From: Codonopsis lanceolata
Lineage: Eukaryota; Streptophyta; Magnoliopsida; Asterales; Campanulaceae
Reading direction: 5' to 3'
Assembly (NCBI GenBank): GCA_013146195.2
Contig: CM028377.1
Location: forward strand, 5,618,239 to 5,682,238
Length of the DNA: 64,000 nt
Of this stretch, positions 1 to 11,208 are shown piece by piece. A model generated the notes under the pieces. It searched no databases. It saw only the letters and a list, made by a program, of their open reading frames with translations, and was not told where the DNA came from. The position numbers and the translations under genes are program-made. Numbering within the stretch: position 1 is the first letter of the stretch; every line of letters begins with the position of its first letter.

Positions 1-2018
1 TCATATATACCAAATGAGGAACAAGTTCGACAAGAGAGAACTTATTCAACAAGTAGGTGTTTACTCATTATGGAATTAAATAGGAATTCGACAAGAGCGA
101 ATTCAACATGTCAAATAGATATATCATTCTACAACATGTTCTCGATTATGCATTTCTTTAACACAATCACATAAATCACATAAGAACTCGATTGAGTCTC
201 ATAATCACACATATCAAACATGCACTTCAATTCATCCCAAAGGCACGTAAGCTAATACATTAGTCTAACGAACTACAAACGTCGTGGGATTGAATGTGGA
301 GTCGGTATTGTTCAATAACTCCCTAAACTCAACTCCGGTGAGTCATTGCTAAAAGTCCAACCAAATAGAGTATAGATACTATATGCATCCCATTACTCTT
401 TTCTATGTTCTCCGTTCATTTAGAACACAATAACCAAGTCATTCATGATGTTAAACTAGTCATAAACCAAATCTCGAGTTTGAAACCCTAGAATAGTCGA
501 TTTTGTTAAACATACAATTGAAATTTATTCTTTCACAAAAGTTGTTCCTAAGCACATTTAGAACATCATTCATGCTTTACACAAAGTCAAAATCATAATT
601 TGACATGGAAACCTTAAAAATTTACATACTTTTCACATGATGAAATGGAGAATTCTACTTTACTAGAAGTCTTCCTAAGCATGTTTAGAACAACTATAAT
701 GAAGGAAGCATGTTATTTTATTGAACATACAAATCTGGGAATTGAGAGCTCACCTTAAGCCTATGAATAATGGATGAAAGCATAAACAAATCAAAGATTG
801 TAGAAGAGGAGGGCAAGGGCTTCGATTAGGCGGTCTCGGTTCGTCAATCGGGTTACCGGAACTCTGGGCAAATGGTCACACAAGTATGAGAGATTCACAA
901 GCTCAACAATGGTATTAATGTTCAGTAATTTCAGAGGTTGAAGACAAAGAGGGGCTGTCAAGGCTTTAAATGGGTGAACAAAACCACAATCCTTATGAAG
1001 GATGGTTATGTGGCTTCTAATTGGTCAATTAATGAAAGCCTTTGATTAAAAGCTCATCTAAGGGGTAAAAAGGGTTTGACCTGAGTCCACAATAGTGTGC
1101 TAGGCTGAAATGGTCGGACTTGGGACAAGGGGCAAGGGGCAAGGGGGTCTTCAACCAAAACAAGTCAAAAATCCAAAATCTGGAAAACAGACAATCAATC
1201 TTGTAAAATCGATCATAAATAGTTCACACCTCCAAACGAGGTGATTATTAATTTTTATGAAACTAGACCCATTAAAATATATTTTAGAATTTTAAATTAC
1301 TCAATTTGGACTCATATTCATCAAAATAAACAAAATCAAGTACAGAAGCTGATTTCCTGAAAATAGAATTCTGGCACAGCCGTAAGTCTAGACCTAATTG
1401 AGGTACTTAGACACCTTGGAAAATTACCAAATTTTACAGGGAGTATCCTAACATATGTAGGTAAAACACACCCAAAGGGAATATCAATCACTTTAGTAGA
1501 TTGGTACCAGAATTTTCCCAAAGTTTTCCCAAAACCGGACTAAATCTGTGAAGTAATAAGTTGGTCATCTTGTTTCCAAATGCAACAAGTCTATGAACAA
1601 TGATTGTACAAGCATGAGAAATACTAGTACACTTGGTCTAGAACTTAAATGAACTTCTCGCAAGTTGAAAACACAAACAATACAAGCAATGAAGACAATC
1701 CCGAGACACACTAAGACTCAAACGAAGTAACAATGCTTCTAAACTCTCAACCATGCATACTATGATCATGATTAATGTTATAAGTCATATATGAAGGGTA
1801 CTAAGACTCCAATGAGACTTAGTTAAGTGCAAACATGCTAAGATGAATACTCGAAGCATTAACGACAAAGCATGCAATGCATAGGGCATTCAAACGACTA
1901 TGATCGAAACCAACCTAATGCAAGCATGATGTGAACAATATGAACTCTCTAACATGTTAAGGCATACGTTAAGCATGCTATAATGATGTTATACATGTGA
2001 CGGGTTTGGGTTCTCACA
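1..2018 (-). mobile_element. Partial Tekay-like (chromovirus) LTR
   Basis: No coding potential. The sequence is collinear, in the same orientation, with the second half of the LTRs at 41279-44132 and 48732-51579. Shared landmarks are GACAAGAGCGAATTC (near 95), ACTCCGGTGAGTCATTGCT (near 335) and similar spacing to the end. The right edge, ...GGGTTCTCACA near 2018, fits an LTR terminus. It is much more diverged than the pair at 41-51 kb, so it is an older or different subfamily member. The first ~1 kb would lie left of the window. What follows on the right is neither a polypurine tract nor a primer-binding site, so this is a solo LTR or the outer edge of a minus-strand element. Confidence 0.6.
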
Positions 2019-2058
2019 CACGCATTGCAGACGGAGTCTTGGGGTCGATGACCATCCT

Positions 2059-2691
2059 CTAATAGAATTCCTCAGCGAAGAGGATACTGTAGTCGTCGTT
2101 GTGGAGGCAGAAAAGCGGTAGAGTCCCCGAATCATTCATTTCCTCGTAGGCTTTGACTCCGGCGGTGAATGTGTAGACGGTTTTAAGGTCTATGCACATG
2201 CCGAGTAGATACTGCTTTGGGTCTAGGGCCACAATAACGTCGTGAGGAGCAGGAAATGAAGGGTATCCTAGTGCGTTGATGTTCAAACTAGGTGGGATGA
2301 CCTTTTTAGGGTCAAACTCCTTCCTGTTGTCGCTCTTGGATTTTGTAGAAGATTTCACCTACAAAAATGAACTTAGAAATTAGGGCTTTTGACCTTACAG
2401 AACAAACAATCAAAGATTTCATTTTTGTGAAATTAATTAAAAGTTCCGATGAAAATATTGAAACCCTTGATGTATAAACCAGAGAAACAATAACAGACAA
2501 TTTCTAAGAGAAATGAGTATTCAAAGTACAGAGAAAACTGTCAGTTTCAAGGTTTTGAAAAACAACAATGGCGGAAACCGTCCCGATACGCAAAGCGTTT
2601 GTTCGGATTCCAGAAAAAAATAACTCAACAGAGGAAATACTAAATAAAAATCAATGGATAGTAGACCAGAGAGTAGAGAAGAGCTTACCAT
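2059..2691 (-). CDS. Small two-exon gene of unknown function
   Basis: Seen: ATG (2691-2689) is immediately followed by a consensus donor (GTAAGC). A 330-bp AT-rich intron (2359-2688) ends in TTTTTGTAG. Exon 2 (2358-2059) then reads in phase 0 to a TAG, giving about 100 residues (MVKSSTKSKSDN... to ...LFAEEFY). An upstream CT-rich leader and a TATA-like box at the right distance (2816-2825) support a real transcription unit. The frame continues after TAG to a TGA at 2016-2014, right at the edge of the Tekay-like LTR, so the stop may be a mutation in a longer C-terminus or the LTR may have truncated the gene. The protein has a basic N-terminus and no motif I recognise. It could be a host gene, a captured fragment, or an accessory ORF of a neighbouring element. 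The splice signals are strong; function is unknown. Confidence 0.5.
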
Positions 2692-2815
2692 TGTCGCTGT
2701 AGAGAAGAAGAAGCGAAGAATAATAGGGAAAGAGATGGAGCAGTTACAGAGAGAAAGAGAGGGTTTGAGTAGATAGAGATAGGTTTCGTAAAGTGTTGGA
2801 AAGGGCGATTCAAAG

Positions 2816-2825
2816 TCTATTTAAG
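2816..2825 (-). promoter_or_regulatory. TATA-like box of the small two-exon gene
   Basis: On the minus strand the sequence reads CCCTTAAATAGAC about 125 bp upstream of the ATG. It is followed by a pyrimidine-rich leader, typical of a plant 5' UTR. Inferred start of transcription is near 2790. Confidence 0.4.
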
Positions 2826-3048
2826 GGAGGAAAAAATCTTTTAGCGAAAAAGCTGAAACTTAAGATATTTTCAAAGTACTAAATTTTTTGACTTTTAACC
2901 CCTTTTCCCTTTTAGAAACCTTTCCCGCTTTAATAGACTGGAGAGTTGAAGTACTAACCTTTAAGTCTGCCGATAGAGGGCAAATAAAGTCTGCCGGTTA
3001 GTAGTAGATTAAGTCTACCGGTTTGAAGGAAAAACTGAAAAATTGAAA

Positions 3049-3771
3049 TTAAGTAGTAGGATCAATCATACCAAGATTTCTTCTTAAATAAGCAAACCTG
3101 GTTGCATCCAGTGGCTTGGTGAGAATGTCAGTCAATTGATGTTCAGTTGGAACGTATTCCAGACTGATGTTACCTTTCTCCACATGGTCTTTGAAGAAGT
3201 GATAACGGATATCAATGTACTTTGTCTTCGAGTGCATCACTGGATTCTTGGAGACTGAAATTGCAGAAGTGTTGTCACACATGATTGGGCAATTTGCAGT
3301 CTTGATGTTGTAGTCCACTAGTTGCTGCTTCATCCATAGTAGTTGAGTGTAACAACTGCTGGCAGTAATGTATTCTGCCTCTGTGGTTGAGTTTGCAACT
3401 GATCCTTGCTTCTTGCATGACCATGAGACAAGTCTAATTCCAAGAAATTGACAAGTCCCACTGGTGCTTCTTCTGTTCACTTTGCATGATGCATAATCTG
3501 CATCTAAGTACCCAACTAGATCGAAGTTGTTGCGTTTTGAATACCAGATACCCAGATTTGTAGTTGTTGAAACATATCTGATGATACGTTTGGCAGCAAG
3601 AAAATGTGATTCCTTTGGATCTGCCTGAAATCTAGCACAAACACAAACATCAAACATAATATCAGGTCTACTGGCAGTAAGGTAAAGAAGCGAACCTATG
3701 ATTCCTCGGTACATGGCCACGTTCTCTTGCTTTCCCTTTTCATCTTTGTCAAGATGGAAGTTGGTTGACAT
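3049..3771 (-). pseudogene. SIRE Copia RNase H domain (with end of reverse transcriptase)
   Basis: About 240 codons open. The domain degrades the RNA strand of the RNA-DNA hybrid during reverse transcription. Visible landmarks are a YRGIIGSLLYLTASRPDI start, STTEAEYITAS (catalytic Glu), CDNTSAI (catalytic Asp), a HIDIRHH-like segment and the C-terminal LTKPL. This is the typical end of Copia pol. It is separated from the reverse transcriptase ORF at 3928 by in-frame stops (for example the segment before MSTNFHL). The gene ends at the TAG near 3049 with no downstream ORF. The domain itself looks intact; the polyprotein is not. Confidence 0.85.
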
Positions 3772-3927
3772 TGGAGTCTCAAATCCTTTTGCTGAATCAA
3801 GACCAAATTTCTTGATAAGTTCCTTTGCTTATTTGGTTTGGCCGATGAAGATCCCGTCGGAAGACTATTGAATCTGTAGTCCTAGAAAGTAGGTGAGCTC
3901 TCCCATCATGCTCATCTCGAACTTGCT

Positions 3928-4491
3928 TTACATCAACTTCTTGAATCTTTTGCACAGGATTTGGTTTGTTGATCCAAAAATGATGTCGTCCACGTAGATT
4001 TGTACCAGAAGAGAATGACCTTTGTGCTTGAGGATAAACAGAGTCGTGTCTATCTTTCCTCTCACGAATCCTTGTTCAATTAAGAACTTGGATAGGGTTT
4101 CATACCAAGCTCTGGGAGCATGTTTCAGGCCATAGAGTGATTTCTTGAGTCGGTAGACATGATCCTGCTTGTCTTGAATGACAAAACCTGGAGGTTGTTC
4201 CACATATACCGTTTCTTGAAGATCACCATTGAGAAAGGCACTCTTTACATCCATCTGATAAACTTTGTAGTCCATGAACGAAGCATAGGCTAGAAAGAGT
4301 CCGATTGTCTTTAATCTAGCAACAGGAGCAAATGTTTCATCGAAGTCAATTCCTTCTTCCTGTCGGTAGCCTTGAGCAACCAATCTAGCTTTGTTTCTGG
4401 TGACGTTTCCATCTTCATCTCTCTTGTTCCTGAATACCCACTTGGTGCCGATAACTGGATGGCCAGTCGGTCTTTGAACTAACCTCCACAC
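3928..4491 (-). pseudogene. SIRE Copia reverse transcriptase core
   Basis: An open stretch of 187 codons with the Copia reverse transcriptase signature: GTKWVFRNKRDEDG, KARLVAQGYRQEEGIDF, the QMDVKSAFLNG block (first catalytic Asp), LKKSLYGLKHAPRAWY and the active-site YVDDIIFG. All catalytic aspartates are present. A stop or frameshift joins it to the upstream integrase tail (4479-4661) and the downstream RNase H, so no single polyprotein can be made from this copy. The wording is that of the SIRE lineage. Confidence 0.9.
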
Positions 4492-4617
4492 TTTGCATCT
4501 TTCAAACTGGTTAAGCTCTTATTGCATAGCTTCAATCCAGTAATGATCTTCGATAGCTTTATCAATCTTCTTTGGCTCGATTTCAGACACAAATGCGAAT
4601 GCAAACATAGTCTCATT

Positions 4618-6357
4618 TCAAATTCTATTCCTCGTACAAACTCCTGAGTTGAGATCACCAATTATTTGAGAAATGGGGTGATCTCTTGTTTCAATAATAG
4701 TTGGAGGAAGATCACTTCTGGTGAGTTCTTCCCTTAAAGATTCTGGAGAAGGTAGAGAAGGAGATTCACCAAAATCAGGTTCAGAAGAGATGGGATCATC
4801 GAAACCTTCATTTTCTGGTAAACAAGAAGGGTGAGTCATCTGCAAAGGTGTTTGGGGTAAAACAAAAGATATGGGTTCAGGGTCAACAGAAGAGTTGGAG
4901 CTGGCACCGGCAGAGTTGAAGTCTACAGGTGCAGGGTTAGCAGAATTAGAAGGGTCTGCAGTTGGAGGATTCTGAGGTGAAGTAGAAGAAGAAGCGTTAT
5001 TTGTACCTGTCTCAACATCATCAGAATCATTAGCAACATTCGGAGCCTTTCGAGGTTCTAATAAATCATATTCATCAAAAGTAACATACACAGATTCTAA
5101 ATTTTTGAAAGAAGTTTTGTTAAATATGCGAAATGCTTTTGAATGTTTGGAATAGCCCAGAAAAATTCCTTCGTCTGATTTTGAATCAAATTTACCTTTA
5201 TATTCTTTTCCATTATATAGAATAAAACATTTACAGTCGAAGATTTTGAAAAATCCTATGTTTGGGGCTCTTCCTCTCCATATTTCATATGGAGTTTTGT
5301 TATGAAACTTGTTTACCAGGGATCTATTCTGGGTAAAACATGCAGAGTTGACGGCTTCTGCCCAGAAGTACTTTGGAAGATTTGCTTCTGCCAGCATAGT
5401 TCTTGTAGCTTCAATGAGTGTACTGTTCTTCCGTTCAGCTACACCATTTTGTTGAGGAGTTCCGGCAGTAGAGAAGTTGTGGCCGATCACGTGGTCATCA
5501 TAATATCGTTCAACACCGTTGTTCTTGAATTCGGTGCGGTTGTCTGACCTGATGTCACTAATGTCTTCAAGCTTTTGGGTTTGAAGTCTTCTGAAAAGAA
5601 CAGTGACCAGATCATATGTGTCATCTTTTGAAGTCATAGTTTCGATCCAGGTGAACCTAGAGTAGTCATCAACTACTACAAGTGTGTACTTGTCTCAAGA
5701 GATACTAACTGTAGTGATAGGTCCAAAGAGATCCATATGAAGAAGTTGAAGAGGTCTGGTCGTTGACATGACAGACTTTCTTTTGAAGGAAGACTTGGAA
5801 AATTTTCCTAATTGGCAAGCTTTGCAACTTCTGTCATGGTCGGCAGACACCGTAGGTAGACCTTGGACGAGCCCATCTTTGGAGAGCTTGGAGAGGTACT
5901 TGAAGTTGAGGTGACTGAGACGCTTGTGCCAAAGCCAAGTATTGTCACGAATGTTGTTAGCAACTAGGCAAAGGCTGGAGGATCGCCCTAGAAGATTTAA
6001 GTCCACGACATAGACGTTTCCTTGTCTATTGCCGGTCAGTATCATTGAGTAGGATTCACGATCTTTGATGAGACATTGGTTGGAGGAGAATTGGCAGATG
6101 AGTCCTTTGTCACAGAATTGGGATGTGCTAAGAAGATTATGCTTTAATCCATTCACTAGAGAAACTTTGTTGATGGAGAGACTTCCTTTAGTGATTGAGC
6201 CATACCCAATTGTTTTCCCTCTTGCATTGTCACCGAAAATCACCATAGGACCTTTGGCTTCAGCTATATCTGAGAGTAGACTTCTGTTCCCTGTCATGTG
6301 TCTTGAACAGCCACTATCCAGGTACCAGATGTCCTTATCTTCTATATCTATAACCAT
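4618..6357 (-). pseudogene. SIRE Copia protease and integrase
   Basis: Two open blocks (5695-6357 and 4618-5637) separated by a short disrupted stretch. The first holds the aspartic protease site DSGCS within WYLDSGCSRHMTG, then the integrase zinc-binding domain (WHKRLSHLN... CKACQLGK, an H-H-C-C pattern) and the start of the core (HMDLFGP). The second holds the rest of the DDE core (SDNRTEFKN, then NGVAERKN with the catalytic Glu). A Copia-type C-terminal segment follows (GRAPNIGFFKIFDCKCF, GKFDSKSDEGIFLGYS) and a low-complexity Ser/Pro/Asn linker toward reverse transcriptase. Integrase joins the cDNA to the host chromosome. All catalytic residues are visible, but the frame breaks near 5640-5695. 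Confidence 0.88.
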
Positions 6358-6420
6358 GAAGAAGACCTGAAAAAGATCAAAGAAACAAGGTCTCCTTTAT
6401 TTTCTTTTGGGTCCTGAGGA

Positions 6421-8650
6421 TTAGCAACCTTTTGGAACCCATACCTGTCTAACCTTGAGAGAACTAGGTCTCACAGATTTTGGTGTGAACCTTAGCAGGA
6501 ATTCTGGGGCTAGATGGCCTAAACAATTGCAAGAATGACATAAATGGAAGTTCCATGGAGGACTGTCAGTAGCTTTAGCTGAAGAGTGCTTGTGATTATC
6601 CTTGTTCTTAACAGCAGTCTTGTGTTCAGCTGGTTTGTTGACGGTAGACTTAATTGGTTTCTGTTGAACCTTCCTTGTTTTGTTACCAGCAGACTTAGCC
6701 TTGGCTGGTCTGTTGTTAACCTTTTTAGGAGGATTCAGTAGAATGCCTTTAAGTTTAATGTCAACAGGTTTAGGTGCCTTGCCCATTTCATAGACAAACT
6801 TGATAGGAGCCGGTAGAGATTTCGTAGGTCTACGGCCAGCAGACTTTGCCTTGGCAGAGCTATCATCGGTAGACTTTGGTTTCTCTACCGTTCCTTTCTC
6901 AAGCTTATGATTAGAAGCGGTTACTTTGGCTTTCCCTTTCTTAGCCTTGGGGTAAACATATGGTACACTTGTATAACCAAGTCCTTGTTTACCCCTATTT
7001 CCGAACGTCTGTTTGGAGAAGGAGATATCATAAGCAGTCTCGGAGGTTTCACCTTTCTCCGTGACAGAAGAGTATGCCGAACTGGGCTCATCAGAATATC
7101 CTAAGCCAGATTTATCTTTACTTGACTTTTGGCTTGAAAGGATTTCTTCAAAAGTTTCCTTGGAATTGTTCCAGGAGTCAATTGTCTTTTACAAGGCAAT
7201 CTTCTCCAGGTCAAGTCCTTTGATGTGCTCAGTGAGACATTCGACTTTGTCACAAAGGAATTTGTTTTTCCTTTTAGCTTAATACTTTCCTGTTGACAGC
7301 TATTGAGAGTTTGAATCTCAGCTGCCAACAGAGATTTCTCAACAGCAAGCTTCTCACAATTCTTAGCGAGTTTTACATAGGCTACTATAAAGGAATTGAA
7401 CTCTTCAAGCATTTCTTGATTATCTTTAAGCAGTTCTTCCTTACTGAAGTTCTCACAGTTGATCTCACTTTTGTCGAAGGGACTAGGTGAGGCTTCGACT
7501 TCATGTTCAGAGTCATAGGTGGGACCTGAATCATGAGCTATTAAGCATATGTTAGCTTGCTCACAATCGTCCTCTTCCTCTTCTGAATAAGTCTCAAACC
7601 ATGTAGCAACCTGTTTTTCTTCTATGTCTTCAGCCGACATACCTTTATGTTTTTTAAATTTCTTATATGGAGGCTTTCGGTATGCTTCAAATTTTGGCTT
7701 TGGATATTTAGAGGCGAAATGACCAGGTTTTCTACAGTTATAACACACAAGCTCTTCTTTAGATAAGCTTTCAGCAGTTTTTCTAAAAGGCTGCTGGTGT
7801 GTGTCCTTCCTTCCATATTTTGCAAACTTTTTGAAACGTTTTACAAACATAGCAAATTGTTCGTCTGAAAGAAAATCATTTTCACTAGAGGAAATAGAAG
7901 GTTTTTTTCAACTGTGGTCTCTTCTTGTACCATGGCGGGCAAGGATACAGTTCTGAACTGTTTATCCTGCTCTAGAGGTTGATTCACTTCGAGCTCATAA
8001 ACCATTAAACTTGCGTAAAGACTACAGAGAGGCATTTCGTTTAAGTTTTTAGATTCTTTCATGGCAGTGGTCTTAACATGCCACAGACTACCTAGAGAGC
8101 CTAGAAATCTCATATTCATTTCCTTTTTGTCATAAATCTTACCTAGAGAAAAACAACTATTAATTACCTCACTGAAGCGATCGTATGCTTGTCTCAGGGT
8201 TTCCTTGGGATCCTTTTTGAAGGAGTCAAACTGCTTGATGAATGTGTATTTTCTGTTGTCTCTTGTGTCTTGGTCTCCTTCCAAGTATTCGACAAGAGCA
8301 TCCTACATCTCTTTCGCAGTGGTACACCGGATCACTTGTTGGTAAGTGCTGGTGTCTAGAGAGCTAGTTATGATGTAGATGGCTTTGCTATCTAGCTCTA
8401 CTAGTTTTCTGTCGTCCTCTGTCCATTCCGATTCTTCTTTGGGTACTTCGGCAGGATTTCCAGTGACGGATGCTAGAAGGTTGGCCTTCATTGGTACATG
8501 TTGTCCAGCTAGTACGCACTTCCATAACCTGTTGTCAATAGAATTCATAAAATGCATTACCTTATCCTTCCAAACATCAAAATGGCCTTCGTCCAATACT
8601 GGGACGTGGTTCGCATTTGATGTGGGCAGCATATAGTGTGTTTGTGCCAT
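6421..8650 (-). pseudogene. SIRE Copia Gag
   Basis: Gag starts at the ATG at 8650 (MAQTHYMLPTSN), about 55 bp downstream of the PBS. It runs through three broken frames (8303-8650, 7841-8284, 7101-7850) and continues as a Lys-rich region (6421-6786). The capsid-like N-terminus (FDVWKDKVMHFM...) and FDSFKKDPKETLRQAYDRF segment are typical of Copia Gag. The nucleocapsid knuckle reads CYNCRKPGHFASKYP: a CX2CX4HX4C motif whose last Cys is Tyr here. A second partial knuckle-like stretch (CHSCNCLGH) precedes VWVPKG, which in this lineage leads into the protease. Breaks occur near 7850 and 8290 and after 7101. Confidence 0.8.
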
Positions 8651-8705
8651 TGGATCGAGTCTCTCAAGAGTTTAATCTCGGAAAAACTAGTTTTCAAAGA
8701 GTTAA

Positions 8706-8717
8706 GCTCTGATACCA
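8706..8717 (-). other. Primer-binding site (initiator Met tRNA), SIRE element
   Basis: On the minus strand the sequence is TGGTATCAGAGC, the usual match to the 3' end of plant initiator methionine tRNA. It lies 2 bp inside the end of the LTR, which fixes the LTR/internal boundary and the minus orientation. Confidence 0.9.
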
Positions 8718-8719
8718 AT

Positions 8720-9905
8720 TGTTAGTCCCAAAGGGCACAATAATAAGCTAGAAGGGGGGGGGGTTGAATAGCTTATTAGACACTTAAAAACTTTTCGTAT
8801 ATGTTTCTAAACAAGCACTTGCAATCTATTAAAGAGATTGAAGTAGCGGAAGTCTTGAAAGGAAGACAGTTCAGGTCTGCCAGTGAAGGACAACTGGTAG
8901 ACTTAGCTGAATACTCAAGTCTGCTGTTTGAAGAGATAAGTTAAGAGATATGAAACAGTTCAAAGCAGTAATCAACAGAAATGAAAGAACACAAGTATTT
9001 TGAGATGGTTCATACTATAAAGAGTGCTACATCCACCACCAAGGCAGTCAACCTTGGATTTAAATGTGCACTATATTTTTTACTAGTTCTATTAGAAAGA
9101 ATATATCCAATTGATCGTGTACAAAATATTTGACTTGTGTTTTGGGGTATGGGAATCGAATATCTGGATAAACAAGATATTCAATTGTGTCGAAGAATAG
9201 TTTAAAGGAACAACAATAAGAAGCTAAAGATAAGTGTTGATGCAGATCTTCTTGATTATTGTCGAGGACTTCTTGATCAATTTATAATCTCTTGAATGCA
9301 CTGAGTATAAAGACTATATGTTGTTGGAGAATTTCAGAGCATTTTAGGACGTATATTTTTTCAGTCTTTAATGGCAGTATTTATAGCTAGGGCATTCTTG
9401 AGATCCGTTGGAGAAGAAGAAGTGTAACATCTCTATTAGGTTGAATGCATTAAATGCATGGAGTTGTCTTGTGGTTTCAGACCTGCAAGAGTTGGTACAG
9501 ACTGCAAGTGTCAGTCTGTTCACCTGCTCAGTCACTGTTCAAAAGGCGAAAGTCTTCTTGCTTTTCGGAAAGTTGATCAGGCGTGTTTGAGAAGTCAGGG
9601 GATGTTTTAATTCAAGTTCAAACTGATAAAGTCTGAACTTAATTAATCCACAAAGACTTGGTGAGACGACACGTCATGCTTGAACACGTGCAGACAAGGT
9701 CTGCCGCTGGATGCTGAAAGATGTCTTCCTGTGAAGCTTTGCTGAAGTCTTCCGCTGAACCTGTGAAGCCTATAAAAACTATTCTATGGCAAAGTTGTAT
9801 ACATAGTTGGCACGCTAATTGATTCGCAGTCCAATTAGCCACTAATGTATAAAACCTAATGTAATGTATGAACATTTGTAAATCAAAAACAAATGAGAAA
9901 CAACA
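8720..9905 (-). repeat. 5' LTR of the SIRE element
   Basis: Boundaries are TGTTAGTCCC at the PBS side and ...GAGAAACAACA at 9905, giving TG...CA ends and 1186 bp. The outer edge is supported because the next bases (from about 9920) translate as the integrase of element C. No coding capacity. A poly-G run (8754-8764) lies near the PBS side. The LTR supplies the promoter and polyadenylation signals of the element. Confidence 0.75.
9379..9387 (-). promoter_or_regulatory. TATA box in the SIRE LTR
   Basis: The minus strand reads GCTATAAATA within the LTR, about 520 bp from its 5' edge and 660 bp before the PBS. It is oriented to transcribe the element, so initiation near 9350 is inferred. Confidence 0.5.
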
Positions 9906-10042
9906 GTTCCCCTAGAATTAACTGAAGGGTTATATACGAGGTCCATGAGGAGATTGCGACGGTCATCCTGGCACCAGAACCAATACAGAGAAAATCCTGC
10001 GCGCCAGGTATTACTAAATCACCCTTAGGAAAGATACTGAGA
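9906..10042 (+). pseudogene. Element C (Tat lineage) integrase, N-terminal part
   Basis: From about 9920 the plus strand translates as YEVHEE..., KILRARYY, then LRKDTEKY. This is the conserved integrase zinc-finger region of Tat-lineage Gypsy elements (family form: EVHEG...GYYWPT). The usual Trp of GYYWPT is a stop codon here. The reading frame is cut after GAGAAATAT by element B and resumes at 22606 with GTCCGGGAATGTGAC (VRECD), so these 137 bp and the block at 22606 are halves of one gene. SIRE is inserted immediately to the left. Confidence 0.8.
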
Positions 10043-10047
10043 AATAT
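10043..10047. repeat. Target-site duplication of element B, left copy
   Basis: AATAT directly precedes the LTR start TGTAGACATCCC; the matching copy is at 22601-22605. Confidence 0.9.
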
Positions 10048-10448
10048 TGTAGACATCCCAATTTCGTACCCCCTATGCTACAATGTCCTAAAACTATAAT
10101 AAAAATATAATTTATAAATTAAATGAACTAAATGAATTCAATTCCATTATGTTAGAGGAAGAAAAGGACTTAACGGACCTAACGGAGGCTAATGGAGGCA
10201 ACTGTGAGAAGATTGACTGAAGAAGTCAACAAAACCAAAATACAAAGAGGGAGCCCCTCCTTTATCATGGGACTCGCTCCACCACCCTTAAGAAAACCCT
10301 AGGAGCCGCTCCCCCACCTCTGATGCCGCACCAGCCTTCCCTTTTCTCCTATACAGCAAAACGCTAACCTTTTTGAAATCATACGAGGTGGCTGTTCACT
10401 GTCTCACTCTCCTGCCTCCACCTGGTGCCATGCAGCCACTTACCCTCC

Positions 10449-10457
10449 TATAAATAG
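10449..10457 (+). promoter_or_regulatory. TATA box in the element B 5' LTR
   Basis: CCTATAAATAGAGGCC on the plus strand, about 400 bp into the LTR. The 3' LTR has the equivalent CCTATAAATAAAGGCC near 19985. Confidence 0.6.
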
Positions 10458-10783
10458 AGGCCTCCATCCTCTTCATTCTACACAATGCATTCACTCCTCA
10501 GAAGAGAGCAAACACACACCACATCCGATAAGAAGCTGCTGCCTTCTGCCTTGCCCCGCAGGCTAGCCTGCCTCCTCCTTGCCCCTGGCAAACCGATCAA
10601 TACAACACACTAAACAACAACACAACACACAACAACACAACAAGAAGAAAGACTTTCTTTCTCGGAAGGACATGGAAAGCACAATCAGAATATTCGAGCG
10701 CCTAGTGGGTTAAGCCTAGGCGTATATACTGGGTCAGACATTCACACTACAAGAGGTAAGTGCAAATTTACTTGTCTCGTCCC

Positions 10784-10935
<152 letters not shown>

Positions 10936-11028
10936 ATATGTTATGCATGCATGCCATATATATATTAGTATAAATATGTGTATAAATGTGTGTATATATA
11001 TATAGGCATAAAACATACATATTTATTA

Positions 11029-11202
11029 GGATAATATAATTTTTTGGTCCCTGAATTGTACCAATACTATGCGTTTGGTCCCTGTATTTTTTTTGTAATG
11101 TGTTTGGTCCTTAAAGTAGATTTTTGGTAAGAGATTACCCCCTGACGGGGTTACCGTCAGTTTTGCCGTTATGTTTTTGTTGAAAACCCAAATTTACCCT
11201 TA
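11029..11202 (+). repeat. Left TIR of the Pack-MULE
   Basis: 174 bp starting GGATAATATAATTTTTTGG. Inverted match to 12342-12515. It contains repeated TTTGGTCC blocks and a CCGTCAG/CCGTTATG segment typical of plant MULE ends. Confidence 0.92.
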
Positions 11203-11208
11203 GTAATG

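Larger units (their letters stand above)
2930..9905 (-). mobile_element. SIRE/Maximus-type Ty1/Copia retrotransposon, 3' LTR missing
   Basis: Minus-strand order is 5' LTR (9905-8720), PBS, Gag, protease, integrase, reverse transcriptase, RNase H, which is the Copia order. The wording of the integrase and RNase H domains is that of the plant SIRE lineage (established family knowledge, judged by eye). Pol is broken by stops and frameshifts. The 3' LTR, which should start with TGTTAGTCCC in + coordinates left of 3049, is absent, and I see no envelope-like ORF. The left limit is set where short motifs (AGTCTGCCGG) shared with the element's interior stop. A purine-rich tract on the minus strand near 2897-2911 could be the polypurine tract, but no LTR follows it. 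On the right the element abuts the integrase of element C. Confidence 0.85.

Noticed and set aside
2059..2358. Envelope-like ORF of the SIRE element
   Set aside because: Too short, separated from pol by a promoter-like region and an intron, and without signal peptide or membrane segment.
8706..8717. tRNA gene remnant
   Set aside because: The match to initiator Met tRNA is only the 12-nt primer-binding site next to an LTR.
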